The notes: generated by a model from the sequence alone, not told the origin. 64,000 nt of DNA from Amphiura filiformis (GCF_039555335.1 NC_092628.1:63745235-63809234), one strand, 5' to 3'; positions 1-15,500 are shown, counted from the stretch's first letter. A program made the numbers and translations.

Positions 1-552
1 AATGCTGCTCAATATGATAAATCCAAATCATGAAAATCAAGAAATTTTGCAGAGCAATATTTTGTAAATTACTCCCATGAAGATTGCAGGTTTTGCTAAC
101 TCAGGGAATGTTGAACCCACCCAAAAGATGAGATCAATGTAGATCAATTACCTCAAATTTGTTATTACAATGAGATTAAAATCATCCATGCTTGCCCAAA
201 CCCTGGTACAATGGGATTAAAATCATCCATGCATGCCCAAACTGTCCTTGAAACAGTTCCTCAGCTAGCTACATCCTTGGAGCCCAAAATGAGCCCACAT
301 ATTGTGATGTTTCTTATTGTGGAACAGATGTCAATAGAACAAGTACCGGTATCTAATAACGTCCTAATGATAAATGCCCAGGATAAATGAAGATACTGAG
401 TTACAGTTACGGTACTGGAACTAAGTTAAACAATGCCCCACTTTTAACCAATCAGATGTCAGGAATCTAAGTATATGAGGTATATAATTATTTATATAGT
501 TTGATACTGTCTACTATCATTTAAAGTCTTTATTTGTTTACTTTTATTTTAG
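1..552 (+). other. VPS33A intron sequence upstream of the first visible exon
   Basis: This stretch ends in a polypyrimidine tract and AG directly before the first recognisable VPS33A exon, so it is intron. I see no coding similarity in it. The N-terminal ~35 residues expected for VPS33A are not encoded here and must lie left of the window. Confidence 0.6.
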
Positions 553-3500
553 GCTGTTGTTTGGGATGATCACTTGACAGGACCCATTGGACTCATAGCA
601 GAGTATTCACTTCTCAAGGTAAGTGAAATAAACACTGACAAGTTTCATATGTGACACAATCCGGTCCATGGGGGCCAAAGGTGGCAATTTTGAAACTGAG
701 ATAAAGGCAAAAATATGGAGTAAAAAACAATAAGATACTTGTAACAAAATACACTTCACAAAACCACATAACTTTAGAACCAAGTGTGCTAGACCTTTGG
801 TGTTTTCAGTATATAATAGCTTAATGTTGCTGCAAGGTAATAATTATAGTAACTCGATTTTCAAAAATGCCTCCTTTGGCCCCCAAGGAGCAGATCGTGT
901 CACATATTACCGTAAACCCCGTCTACAAGCATATATAGTGTTTTTTATAAAAGCTTAATTAATTCAAAGCAAGCGCTAATATACCAATACAATAGATCGG
1001 TCTTAAAATAATACTTGTTTGTATATGCTTGGATCTGTAATTTATTTGCTCAAACTCCATAATGGCGACTGGATTTATGTAGCTTTCATCAGAAGCACAC
1101 TATATGCTTGTAGACGGGGTTTTACGGTATACTAAAATAAGGATCTTGTGGATTAGATGCAGAATTCAGGCAGCTGCAATGTCATAGACACACATGTCTC
1201 TAGTATAAACATAATATATGACTTGTGAAGATAAGATCCAAATTATAGAATTTTACAATCTTGATCAAACTTTATTAGCATTTCAAATGAAAATTGGTAA
1301 CCGTCAAAATTATCAATTTAAAATACTGGTACACATACAGTACATATGTACTCTATACATGTACCATGTGTAACTCCATGTGTATATACTGATCATCTTC
1401 AGCACTCACAATTAAATTATTTAAAATTTTGTCAAAATCGATGCTTACTTAGTTTTATGATTGATTTTGTCCTGTTTATTTTGTAACATTTTACCCCTTT
1501 ATTCAGGAGCATGAAGTGGATAAAATGTTTCCTCTGCGGCCTGGTCGACTACCTGTAACGACTACTGGCACTGGGGCAGGTATACAGAATATCATCTTTA
1601 TGGTCAGACCTAAATTGGAAATGATGGATACCATTGCTGACAACATCAAGAGGACAGAGGAGATGCAAGGAAGATTTCGCAAGGAATTCCATATCTTTTT
1701 TGTGCCTCAAAGAACACTACTTTGTGAACAGAAACTCAAGGTATTTGTATGGGATGGGGTGTGTGTGTATCATAGTCTCACATTATCATAAATCCAGATT
1801 CTATGTTCATGGGTTTTCTTCCATACTTTCAATTAGTTAATTAAGAACATCGATCAATCAATCATTTTTTTCATTTCCATAATCATATTACAAAATCAAA
1901 CGAAATATCAATGATTATGGAGGAGAAGTCTAAAGGCTAATGAGGAGCTGTATTATATAACCAAATTTCAGGGAATAACCTCAGTCCTTCCCAAGCCAGC
2001 AGTGAATGCTCCTGAAAGGTGAAATATATATTAAACAGTTTACAAAACTATGCATGCATGCGTGATCGTGGCGGACCGCATGAATAATGGCTAGGTGCAT
2101 CAAAGTAGTTATAAATTTAAGACATAATATTACACTACAATGCCACCATCACACAAGATACAAAAACAGTGCTGCTCGTGTGATTTATTTATAATGTGTG
2201 ACATGATGTGGTCCATGGGGGCCAAAGGCAGTAAAATTGAAATTGAGATAAAAGTAAAAATATGGAGTAAAAAAACAGTAAAATACATAAGAAAATAGCC
2301 TTCACAAAACTTCATAACTTTAATACGGTACCAACCAAGTATGCTAGACCTTTGGTGTTTTCAGTATATGATAGCCTAATGTTTGTTTTATAAGGTAATA
2401 ATTATAGTAACTCAATTTTCAAAAATGCATCCTTTGGCCTCCATGGACCAGATTGTGTCACATATGATATTAAATGCTTCTGATATTGATTTTGAAAGTA
2501 TATATAATTGAGTTTAATTTTTTACATCATCAAAGAAGGGAGTTCCAGAGTAGCAGCCTGGAGGTTTGCACAGACTGATCTGAAAAGGTCTTGTGATTCC
2601 TTGATTGATTGCAGTTTTCATTGAAATATTACCATTAAATTGTTTTCTGTATTGCAGGACCTTGGTGTGTATGGTAATTTTACCACAGTCAGTGAATACA
2701 ATCTAGAGTTACTTCCATTTGACAGTGATTTACTTTCAATGGAACATGAGACAGCATTCCCTGTGAGTATAGTTAACATCTTCTTTGGATTTAAAATATG
2801 CTCTTAAGGTTGGTCTGAACCCTGGAATTATGAAAACTTTCGGGCCTCATAACTGCTAAATTATTAGTATAAAGAATATAAAAGTATACATTTTTAGAAT
2901 GGAAATGACTTGATGAATTCATCTGTGAGGTCCAATTTGGGCTAAAATGCTCATTTTTGGAGAAAATCCCCAAAAAACGGGTTTTTTGGCCCAAATTTTT
3001 TCGCGCAACGTAACAAAAAAATTGTTTGGCCAAAATTTTTTTTTATTAATTTTTAAAAACTAGATAAAAATATCTAGGGAGCGTTTTTTCATTTTTTTGA
3101 ATTTTGTCCAACTTCACCAAAAATATTTGAAATTTGGGCGAAAATCAGGCTTTTTTATGGTTTTTTTGAAAATTTTGCATTTTTTGACCATTTTTGGGTG
3201 CAAATTTCTCAAAGTTGGTCAAAATTCAAAAAAATAAAAAACTGTCCCTAGATATTTTTATCTAGTTTTTAAAAATTAATAAAAAAACATTTTTAGAATG
3301 GAAATGACTTGATGAATTCATCTGTGAGGTCCAATTTGGGCCAAAATGCTCATTTTTGGAGAAAATCCCCCAAAACGGGTTTTTTGGCCCAATTATTTTC
3401 GTGCAACGCGCACGTAACAAAAAAAATTGTTTGGCCAAAATTTTTTTTTATTAATTTTTAAAAACTAGATAAAAATATCTAGGGACCGTTTTTTCATTTT

Positions 3501-6500
3501 TTTGAATTTTGTCCAACTTCACCAAAAATATTTGAAATTTGGGCGAAAATCAGGCTTTTTTATGATTTTTTTGAAAATTTTGCATTTTTTGACCATTTTT
3601 GGTGCAAATTTCTCAAAGTTGGTCAAAATTCAAAAAAATAAAAAACTGTCCCTAGATATTTTTATCTAGTTTTTAAAAATTAATAAAACAATTTTTTTGG
3701 CCAAACAATTTTTTTTTGTTACGTTGCACTGAAACCCGTTTTTGGGGATTTTCTCCAAAATTGAGCATTTTGGCCCAAATTGGACCTCACAGATGAATTC
3801 AGCAAGTCATTTCCAGTCTAAAAATGTATACTTTTATATTCTTTAGACTAATAATTTAGCAGTTATGAAGCCCGAAAGTTTCCATAATTCCAGGGTTAAG
3901 ACCACCCTTAATATGCTTGTATTAAAAATGTGCACTAAAATAGAAATTCGAGGATCCAGAATTGTAATTACAAGCCGACGACAAAGTCGGCTTGTTCTGT
4001 TTTACGCTAATTCTTTCTTTCTTTCTGGCAATCTGCCTCTTCTGCTATAAACACAATGTGCCGAAGCTCTAATTAATACATGTTGGTCACTAGTGGCATG
4101 GGTATTCAGGGTGTTCACAGCTTGACCATTGCTTGACCTTTGACCCCATATGCAATACAAACTAAATTTGAACAACAAGATATGTCAAGTTATAGTGCTG
4201 CATATGATAGACCTTAGTGAGACAAAACAAAAAGTCAATGGTGACCTCCTTGTACAATGTTTACTTTGGGGTCAAAAGGTCAAAATGTGTAAAATTTCAA
4301 ACAACGAGGTGTAGCAAATCTGAGTGCTGTATATGATAGACCTTACTGAGACAAAACAAAAAGTCAATGGTGACATCTTTGTACAATGTTTACTTTGGGG
4401 TCAAAAGGTCAAAATGTGTATAATTTGAAACAACGAGGTATGGCAAATCTGAGTGCTGCATATGATAGACCTTAGTGAGACAAAACAAAAAGTAAATGGT
4501 GACCTCTTTGTAAAATGCTTACTTTGGGGTCAAAAGGCCAAAATGTGTAAAATTTGAAACAACGAGGTATGGTAAATCTGAGTGCTGCATATGATAGAAC
4601 TTAGTGAGACAAAACAAAAAGTCAATGGTGACCTCTTTGTACTTGGGGTCAAAAGGTCAAAATGTGTAAAATTTCAAACAGCGAGGTATGGCAAATATGA
4701 ATGCTGCATATGATAGACCTTAGTGAGACAAAACAAAAAGTCAATGGTGACAGTCAAAGTTTAGGGTCGAAGGTCAATTTTGAAATTGGTCAAAATTGAC
4801 CCATTAATGTTATATTTACTGCCGGCGGCTTGTACTCAGAATCTATTGACTCTAGTTAACAACCTGTTTTTCTGTTGACCAGGAATGCTATTTGAGGAAT
4901 GACAAAACATCCATGTTCTATGCCGCTAAAGCTCTGATGAAAATCCAAGCACTGTACGGGGTGATTCCAAATATATATGGCAAAGGTCATTGTGCTAAGG
5001 TAAGAAATATTATCTTAAATCTTGCTGGTAGAGGGCTAGGGGACTGCTTACTGGTGGCTTGTGACTGAGTATGTGCACATAAATGGTACCTATTTTCCAT
5101 TTTATTTTCTGTCATATATATCATACATGACCTTCTGTTACAAAATGAACACAAAGTTGCAAGTTGGGTAGCTTTGAGACCTCCTGCCTGCTAAGTTGAT
5201 ATATTTTGTTTGACACGCACATGTACAAGACAGTAGTATGTCCTTTGTGAATGCCCCATCCTGCATGATGTGACCCATTCACAGTGCTATTCATGAACAG
5301 GGTTGTAGCCACGGTGGTCTGCGCTGGTCGGCAGTAACCAGTACTCAGCCTGACTGACCGGCACTCAAGGGAATTATAGGTCTGGCCGACCAGCACTAAA
5401 ATGACAAATTGTCCTCATAACAGCTGTCAAATGCCATTACTGTCAAGTAATTAGCATTCTGATTCAATTTTCTCTTAATTTCAGCCAGCACTAAAATTTG
5501 GCTAGCTACAACCCTGTTCATGAAGACATACTACTGTCTTGTACAGGTCCCGGTACAGGTGCGCATCAAATAAACAACGTCCACTCAGCAGCTAGGGGGT
5601 CTTGATACTACCACCAACTTGTGACTCTACGGTCATTTTTTGGAAGGAGGTCACATATATTAGATGAAGAACCACAGTTTAACTCCAAGATATGAATTCT
5701 TCTGTATTTTCCACACAGCATGTTGCAGATATGATTCTCCGTATGAGACGTGAGATGGCCGGCAATGAGAAACAAATTCAACCTCAAATTGATACGTTAC
5801 TACTACTTGATAGGACAGTTGACCTTTTAACCCCTCTAGCTACACAACTGACGTACGAAGGTCTTATTGATGAAATATATGGTGTTCAAAACAGTAAGTA
5901 CATGAACCTGGAAAATTCAACTTAAAGTTGGGAAATCATCTTTGGATAATTCTTAAGATATTGATATGTTGCCCTCCAACAACTTCTCTTTGTACAACAG
6001 ATAAAAAATGAACACAAGAAGTTGAGAAAGGATTCAAATTCTTTCATAAATTTGGGGCTTTAAACTTCAAAGGGTAACCCAATTAAAGTTGATAAATTTG
6101 TTATTGTTGTTGATTTTATGTGTACACATAATACATAAAATAGATAATTTATTTTGGCAGCTGTCCGACCCATCTGAGAAACTCCACCAGAGAGCAAAGC
6201 ATCAATATTTTTACCTAATAATTACTTGTCTTCTGGATTTGTATTTGCAACTTTCACAATTATAATCTATTTGATGCATCCTGTTAATACCAAAAGAGGT
6301 TGTTTGATTGTACAGTGTTCACTTATTTCTGTGGAGAAGGTACAGCTTAATGGAATCAAATTGTGGGATAGGCTTTTACGACAGGAATTCATAACAATTA
6401 GTGGGTTTTTAGCGGGTTCGCCGTCGGACAAGTTTTTCTAAACTTATCCGATGGAATCAGATAACGATACAGCTCAAGCTTTCAACCTAATTTGGTATTT

Positions 6501-9500
6501 CAAGTTATGGGGAAAAATCCAGAAATGGATCTTTTACCTCAGGTGATGCTCACCTCTAATCAGTAGTAGAAATAAGATAATGGGCTATTTAAGTTGACAA
6601 CCATACACCCCCTATGGAAGATGTGATGTTAATCTCCCACACAGGGAGGGGGTGTGGATTTCAAAGAGAGACACCCATTTAGGTAACCCCATTTGAAATT
6701 TATGCTTCCTGTGTGGGAGATTAAGATCATAGGGGGTGTATGGATTTCAACTGGAATAACCCAATTTGGATGAACTGTAATACCTAGTGATTTGAGTTTG
6801 AGACTTGCGATAGCAAAAGATTTTTTGTCAAAATTAAAATTGCCTGTTCTGTCCAGGACAGATATTTTGTTTATTGCTGGAGACTTAATATACATTTGAC
6901 TTTTTTTGTTTCACAGCAACAGTAAAACTCCCACCAGAAAAATTTGCCAAGAAAGATGACGGTAATCAGCAACAGCAGCAGCAAGATCTTCCCACTGAAC
7001 CTAAAAAGATCCAACTCAACTCGTCTGATGAACTTTTTGCCCTTATTCGTGATAAGAACTTCCATGCTGTAGGGCCAGAACTGAGTAGGAAAGCAAAGAG
7101 CTTGTCGGCAGCATATGAGGTAAATGACTTCATATACATAGCCAAGTTCAAGAGATTTTATAACACTGCTCTATAACTTTTTTTTAAATGACAGAATGTG
7201 ATATATCCTGTATAATGAAGAGCTTGTTTCTAAACCATGTAAACTCCACAACCACATGTTTCTCATTTACTTGTGTGTCACAAACGTTGACAAGTTTGAC
7301 ATTAGCAACAATGAGTTGTACCATCAACAAGCCATTATTTACCACAACAATGCTGCTTAACAATATGCAGACTATTGTTCTCATTTGGGAACCAAAAGAC
7401 CTCACACAGTATTGTTACTGTGCATCCATCCACTGTTTGCTTTGTAATGGTGCATCCGACTGAAATTACTATACCTATAGCATCACAACCCATTGCAATA
7501 TCACACAGGTAAATTAAAAACATGTGTTTGTGGACTTCACACAGTTTGGAAATAAGCTCTTCATATGTAACACAAATTTCTTTGTCAATCTGCAGGAGAG
7601 GAAAGGTGCTAAGACTGTACGAGACATCAAGCAGTTTGTTTCCAAGTTACCTCACATTCAAGCTGCTAAACAATCACTAGCAACACGTAAGTCAAATATC
7701 AAGATTATTGTGAAGTGTGCGTATATCTGTTCCCACCACAGAATTAGAGAAGGAGAACCGGGACTCCCTATACCGCCACATACAATCGAGCCGTCAGCTA
7801 TGAGGAGAAAATTGGGGGTATTCAGGTCCTTGCCTATGGTGCGCGGAGACAAACGAAAACAATTCTGCGTTTCATTTGAAGCATCTTGGTACTCGCGTGC
7901 AGGTCGCATCAAGTGCATCTCTCAAATGTGCCCATCATCCATGTTGCGCTTGCATGAAAACGAATGCCTCAAGCGCATTCCGAGGGGAACCGAATACCCC
8001 CAATTTTTGTTCCATGCCTGTATCAAGATGGCGGTCGAGTCCGGGTTCTCTGGTTTTAATTCTGTGGTTCCCACTCACACATGTGAGAATGTGGGGGTAG
8101 GGATGTGTCTGTATATAATATATAGATTCAAAATATCTAAACTTGATACCTGATATGTTTACTCCCATAAAAGCAGTTACTGCTGTTCAGGAAGCAGGCA
8201 TCTGTGTGTGTAGTCCAAGTGGAGTAACAAAGTAATTTGAAGAAGAAGAAGAAAAAAAAAAAATGAGAAAAAATTAACAGCTGTTGCTCCTAGAATCTTT
8301 GTAGAAAGTAAAAATGAATATGTACTTTATTATTCTTTTCAGATACATCCATAGCAGAATTAGTCAAAGAAAGAACAGACAAGGAGACATTTATGGATTC
8401 CTTACAAACACAACAAGGTAAAGTGTCTTGTTAGAAAGTATACTTTGTTATTGATCCAATTATGCAACAAATTGGCTGAGTTAGGTTCTTTTTAGTCCCC
8501 TAAAGTATAAACAAATGTGTACTTCACATTTACCCTGATAGAAGTTAAGAAAACATAAATCTTCCAAAAATCTTAGTTTGGTCTATTTCTAATACATGAG
8601 ATTATAACTTACACATTCTATAATCAAATTAAGTATTTCTTGGCCAAACTGGAACATGCGCGTTGTGTCCTTGTAGTGTACTAAGCGTGTACGCAGTGTA
8701 AGGCGCATATATACTTTCTTCTGTACTGCGCTATATTCGCGTGTGTTTATCGCGGCCACTAGCGTTCACAGTGTTCCAGTTTGGCCAAGAAATACTTAAT
8801 TTGATTATAGTGCTGCTGTGATTTCATAAAGAAAAGGCAATTTATTATGCTGCAGTGGGTATAGTGTATTGTGTGTCAACTTCAGTGACAAGTCAACAAA
8901 AAGTTGTATGGCATTCAAAAAAACGAAAATGAAGGAAAGGTTAGGATAAGGCTGGTTGATATTCCCAATTCTTGACTTGATGATAGTTTAATTCCTCACT
9001 TCTTTTTGCATCTTGTCGACAGAATTTATGAATGGGCTTGATACAGAAAAACCTAATGGCTACTTAGAAGATTGCATTGCAAGGAAAGATCCACTGATCA
9101 AAGTAAGTGGTCATAATCCCATGAAGGAATTCAAAGAAATCTAGTCACTTACAGGTGGGTGACCTAATTCACAACTTCATCTCTCACCTTACTCCATTGA
9201 AATTGAGACTTTTGCATCAGAAGAAAGCTCACATTTTTCTTATAGCCCAGTAAAAGTTTAAGTGTGAGGTACGTAATGTTTTTATGATGTGAATTAAAAA
9301 AGTAATAGCAGGGTAGTGTACCAACCCAATACCATTTATTGTTCTAATCATCCCTTGCATGGTTCGGCCATATTGGATTCAGGAAGAAGTATGTAAGTTT
9401 ACACAATATTATCCCATTCCTGTAAATCACGTGTACTGCCAGTACAAGGCTCTACCTATCAGATTTGATATCTGTGTACGAAGTAAATGGGCTAGTGGGA

Positions 9501-12500
9501 TACACATTTTGCTTGTAATATCTAAACCACTGAAATAATTTAAATCAAAACTTGGAACAAGAATATTTCAGCAACAGGCTTCCATGTACAGTAGAAAACA
9601 TCAGAATCAGACCAACCACCATTGTGGACTTGAACACACATTTACACATAAGCACCAGAATTGAGCAGCTTTCTGGTTGAAGTAATTTTGCTGATTTCCT
9701 TAATAAACCCACCATTTTCTTTTATATTTCAGGTATTGAGATTAATGTGTATGCAATCTGTAACCAATAACGGCCTCAAACAGAAAGTTTATGACTACTA
9801 TAGGAGGGAAATATTACAGGTGAGCTTGTGGTTTTGTTTGCGTGTTTTGTTTGTTTTGATTTGATGGAAACTTGAAGGAATGCATGTTACAGTTTTTGTC
9901 AGAGAAGAACAGCAGTTTACATTTTGAGAGCGTGCAGAGTGGAGTGTGTGCCCGTGCATATATACACAATCAATGCATGTTTTGAATTTTTGTTATGTTT
10001 AATCTGATTGCTTCTCGCTATCTAAGAGTGTATGAAACACAGCTACAAATTGTTCCACACAGCTACAAATTGTTCACTTGTGTTAGATTTCTACTGATGT
10101 TACTGATCTTGATAGCCACATAATAAATGTCTATCTTTCCTTAATTTGTTTTTCAACAGACATATGGGTTTGAGCATGTATTGACATTAAACAATTTGGA
10201 AAAGCTTGGTCTTTTAAAACCACAGTCCAGCAAAACCTACTCTACAATACGCAAAACTCTTCAGCTTTGTGTAGGTGACGTCAATGAACAGGTAGGTACT
10301 AAGCAGGATTCAAAAGAATCAAGTTACTTACTCCAGAATGTCTGACCTGAAAGTTTTTCAAAATAAGGCTTATGCCACATAAAGTGTGTAGCTGCTAGCA
10401 CTATACTTTGATCAGCTCGTAATCGACGGGCCTTATAACATCGCGGATTAATATCAATATATTTTATTTCGAGAATTGCCTTGTGACATCTCGCCAGAAG
10501 TATCACAAATTATTAATTCAAGCCATATACTTTGTTTACTTTATTTAACATGCACAATAATAGACCAGACAGGTCAACTAATCACTCTAAACGTGGGTTT
10601 ACTTTTCGTCGTAATGGTAAAAGCCTAACAATTCCCGCCGATTAAGAGCTGATCAAAGTATAAAGATATATGTTTTATGCCAGGTTTTGAGTATAGTGTT
10701 GGGGCCAAGCCAAACAGATTGTAAGAAAAACTTATACAGTTCAAATACAGCTCAATATATTTATGAAATTGATAATTTAAGTCTAGTCAACTGGACTTAC
10801 TATTTTTGACTGGTGACGTTTCACATCCTATCCTGGATGCTTCCTCAAGCTGTCTGATTTCTCGGTGGCGATTGGTCAGTGATCCGTGACGGGGTCACAG
10901 AACTGAGATGTCGAGGGATCTTTTGGATAGCAGAACTGTAGCCCCCGCCAAGTTGTGGTACAGACCTCTTCTGTTAAGAGATGGCTCCTCCCACTTCACA
11001 TATACAGCCTCTTTTACACCTCTTTCAAACCACCGCGATTCTCTGTCCAATATGACAACGTCCTTGTTATCATATGTGTGGATGGTACTGTTAGTTCTGT
11101 GACCCCATCACGTATCACTGACCAATCGCCGCTGCTGAGAAATCAGACAGCTTGAGGAAGCATCCAGGATAGGATGTGAAATGCCACCAGTCAAAAATAG
11201 TAAGTCCAGTTGACTAGATTTAAATTATCAATTTGATATTTTATATACCTGGATGACTGAGGATATACACAAATGTCTCAATATATTTGCTTTTAGTTAT
11301 TTAATTTGACCTGAATAGTGTGCTTTATGGACATTTCTAACATAGTAAGAGTGCCACTATTTAGTTAAGGTTATTGATTTCTTTATATTGATAGGATTCT
11401 ACAGGATCCAGGAAGGTTTGTGTTTGTGCCTGTCAACATAATGCATGCCAGACACTATGCATAAAATTATATTGGATTGTATTGCTTCATTTTATGCTGT
11501 AAAAGCAATGATATAGGTTTGTGATCACATTGTACTATTCAGAAAACATGTTATTTTGACAAAATGACTACAGAGGAAGAATCTTATTCCTTTATTATGC
11601 TTAATTAACATGTGATGATGGGTGGATATTTGCCACAGAGGAGAGAGAAAACAGAGCCCGTACCACCAGTCAAAGTCTCTGCATCATCCGATAATGGGGG
11701 CCGATTGTTCCATGAAATGCGACAGTCAAGACTGCTACGCAATTACCGCGTATTTTCATGGTCTATCACGAAAGCACGCAACGCTCTATCGCGTATACGC
11801 AAAGGCACACAGCGCTGGCGTGATTGTTTGACACGGCACGATCGAACAATCAGCCCTCATGAATATGCGAGAACTCACCGTATACAATACACAGGGACTT
11901 TGACTGGTGGTACGCTCTCTGTTTTCTCTCTCCTCTGTGATATTTGCTATCATTTGGTTGCCATCTTGTACTTGCATAGATAGGCATGTCAAATCAGATG
12001 CATGCATCAAGCATGTTGCAACTTGGCTATAGTTCATCTTACCTCTGTATTGGTAGCGACGTTAAAATGTGAGAGGGGTTTATGTGAGGGAATGATTGTA
12101 CCACCTCGCAAGCGTATTATGCTGTGATTCCGAGAGACTATACAGTGACGTCACTCACAATCTCTAGGTGAGAAAAACTATAGGTAAAATTGCTTGCAGA
12201 GAAGAATGGCACTTGTTTATCAGTTTAGGGTGTGCACTGCATAAACACATAAGTGTAGTTCTGATTGAATCACGTCATGAAACATTGGCACCTCATTTGC
12301 TGAATTAGCCACATAGCATTGTGTGATCTGGTGCTTTTTATGCAATAAATAGGGCGCCCACGTCAGCCAGAGCCATTCTGCCGTGTTAGAAGCTGTAGCA
12401 ATTCAACTATTGTTGATATCTTAATTCTGGGACAAAGGTGTATGGTGTAAAATATGTGTGTTCCTACGTTGCAGAAGCTCCGATCTTAGCAACTGGCATA

Positions 12501-15500
12501 TACTATGATCAGTTCGTAATCGGCTGGAATTGTTAGGCTTTTACCACTACGCCGAAAAGTAGACTCACATTAAGAGTGATAGAGTTGATTTGCGTGGTCT
12601 ATATTGTGTGTGTTAAAGAAAGTAGACAAAGTATAGGATTTCAATTAATAATTTGTGATGCTTCTGGTGAGATGCCACAAGACAATTCTCAAAATTAAAT
12701 ATATATTGATAATAATCTGATGTTACAAGGCCCGCTGATTATGAGCTGATCAAACTATAGCATGATTAGTTCTTTTGTTTGAGTCTTGTGTAGTGTACAA
12801 TGCCATACACTTGTAGGACACACTTGTTATTTTCAAATGTACACATCATGTCTGAAAATTAAGTATAGAAACTATAACTTGAAAACCAAAATCTGTGCTG
12901 CATTCCTAGAAAAATACAACCTGCAGCTTGTGGCATCTTTATTTTGTGTTCTAGACATAATATTGATTACTGTACATTCTCTCTCTCATTTATAGAATCC
13001 AAAAGACATCTCCTATGTGTTCAGTGGTTATGCTCCTCTCACAGTGCGACTAGCTCAATTCCTTGCCAGGCCAGGATGGCGTAGTATAGATGAAGTCCTG
13101 AAATTACTACCAGGACCTACAGTAGAAGAAGTACAGAAGATACACCATGGTCTACAGAAGAAAAGTAAGCCTTTGATTGGTATTTTTTGGGAAGTAATAC
13201 AAAACATATAAACAAAGTTAATGCGGTCTCCATGGTCTGGGAGCAGGAGTCAACACACATAGACGTTGGTACCACATGGCTGTCCCACCTAGGTGGGCTA
13301 TGTTGTTCCGTGTGCTGGGTTGTGGGGTCAGTGGTCCTCCTTTTCATTAGATTTTGGTTATTTTCAATTTTCCATCCCCTTGTCGATTTCCCCTCTTTGT
13401 GACCTGCTTGGCCTACCATATGCTTTTGTGCCTTTCCCCAGTTTTTTCCCATTTGGCTCTCCATACTGTGCCTGCTGTTGTTTTTTCACACCTGTCCTAA
13501 CCCACTCAAGCCTCCACTGTTATTCAGATTTCTTTTAAGAAGAAAAAAATGAAGGGTTTTAAACTTTGTTTATATGTTTTGTGTTACTCCCCCATTGGAT
13601 GTTGTGTCATTTTTTTCCTGGTTTTAATTTTATCCATTGCTAGTATGACACTGCTGTATCCTTTTGGATCCATCCTTTGCTTCCCTGCTGGTCAGTTGGA
13701 ACAGATTTTCCCTGTTTTTATACTTTGAATGGTAGTCAGACTAAGGCAGTGATAGTGTTTCAACAGTCGCTAATTGTTGTCTCTAACTTTATGATCAAAT
13801 TTGAACACAAATCAATTTTACAGAAAGAGTTGCAATACACTTGTACTGTAACCTATCTAAACCACTCTTGAGTTTGAAGTGTAACAGAAAGTTACAATGA
13901 TAGTTCTAGAGAATTTTGCTATTGCTCCCTAACATTTTTTTAAATATTTCTTTCATCAGATTTATGTGTAAATTCATAAGGGCTCATATTGAAATTCCCT
14001 TACACAGGAAGGTGTGCGCCATCCTGCAGCTTTCCTGTGCTAGCCTTCTTTTGTTAAAATCCTGGGCAGGGTGTATCACTGATGCATATAATCCATCCGT
14101 TTTATGACCGAGCTTTCCTGAGGCGCTCGCTTATCGAGGGGAATCCTGCCTTCTTTCTGTGTGAAAACGTGGTAGGGTATTTCAATATGAGCCCTAACAT
14201 TTATCACAAGTTAGACCCTCTAAAGCATATATATATGACCTGCTGCCATGACGTTTGGGCTGCTGCGTTGGTGTTCTTTGCTTCATAAGCCTGTTCAAGC
14301 CAATAGTCTGTTTGTATGTCCTTTGTGAATGTGGTCACAATGGGCCATTCACAAAGCATATACTACTGGCTTGTACAAGTGCGCGGCAAACAAAGAACAT
14401 CAACTTGGCAGCCAGATAAAAGTGGTTTTCCAAGTAAAGTGTTGGATGCGTGCCGTTAGACCAATAGGCCTATAAAATAAATGCTGTGTCAGACAAAAGT
14501 CTTTGAACATGGCAAAAGTTCGAAGTCAGCAAAAACATCTAAATCCAGAAGTGGCTCGTCTGGTTGAAAAACATCATCAACCGCAGAAGTGGCTCGTCTG
14601 CACAGGTTAGAAATACACGTTTGTGCTTATGTTTTCTAATCAGAAACGAGTCTCTGAGTATTTCTGTTTTATAGTACTGGGGCCCGAGCACTGATGAAGA
14701 CCTCAGCATTGCTGGATTTAGATGTTTTTGCTGACTTCACAAACTTTTACCATGTTCAAAGACTTTTGTCTGACACCATTTATTTTATAGGCCTATTGGT
14801 CTAACGGCACGCATCTAACACTTTACTTGGAAAACCACTTTTATCACCTACTATGCGTGCCGACGTAGCAACCTTGTCTTGGCAGCCAGGATGTCTCGAA
14901 ACTACCAAGTTGTGACTTTATGCTCATTTTGTGGTAGCAGGTCATATATGTACAATACAATTTGAGCATTTAACTTTTACACCCTTCCCTTCTGATTAAA
15001 AACCTTTTCTCATAAAATTAATATTTAGTTATCAAATATAATGTTAACTGTTGTAATTTCAGAATCACTTGGAGATAGTCAAGGTGATGGGCAGAAAGTG
15101 ACTCTCATCTTCTTCTTGGGAGGTGTGACATTTGCTGAAATAGCTGCACTCAGATTCTTGTCACAACAGGAGGATGGTAAGTCTAGCTTGTAATGAACTA
15201 TATGTAACCGTGCAGAATGTTGATGGGGATCAGATCTTTTTTCAGGATATTCTTGTCCATATAATAATGAATGGAAATTGTTCCCATTTCAGATCCCGGA
15301 TCACGATCGATTTCGATCGTCTCTGATCCATACATAATCGGTAATAGTCGAGTTGTTCTGATCTGAATCCCCATCAACATTCTGCACAGTTACATGCACA
15401 TGGTGTGATACTTACATGGAGTAGACACCACCTTGAAATGTAATGTTCTGAATGTGTAAAGGAATTACTGCACATATTAAAATTTGTAGTAAATGCTATT

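Noticed and set aside
7524..8153. 209-codon open frame
   Set aside because: It runs through VPS33A exon 7 in the correct frame only in part, then continues through the donor at 7687 into a foldback element. The splice site and the VPS33A homology show it is not a separate gene.
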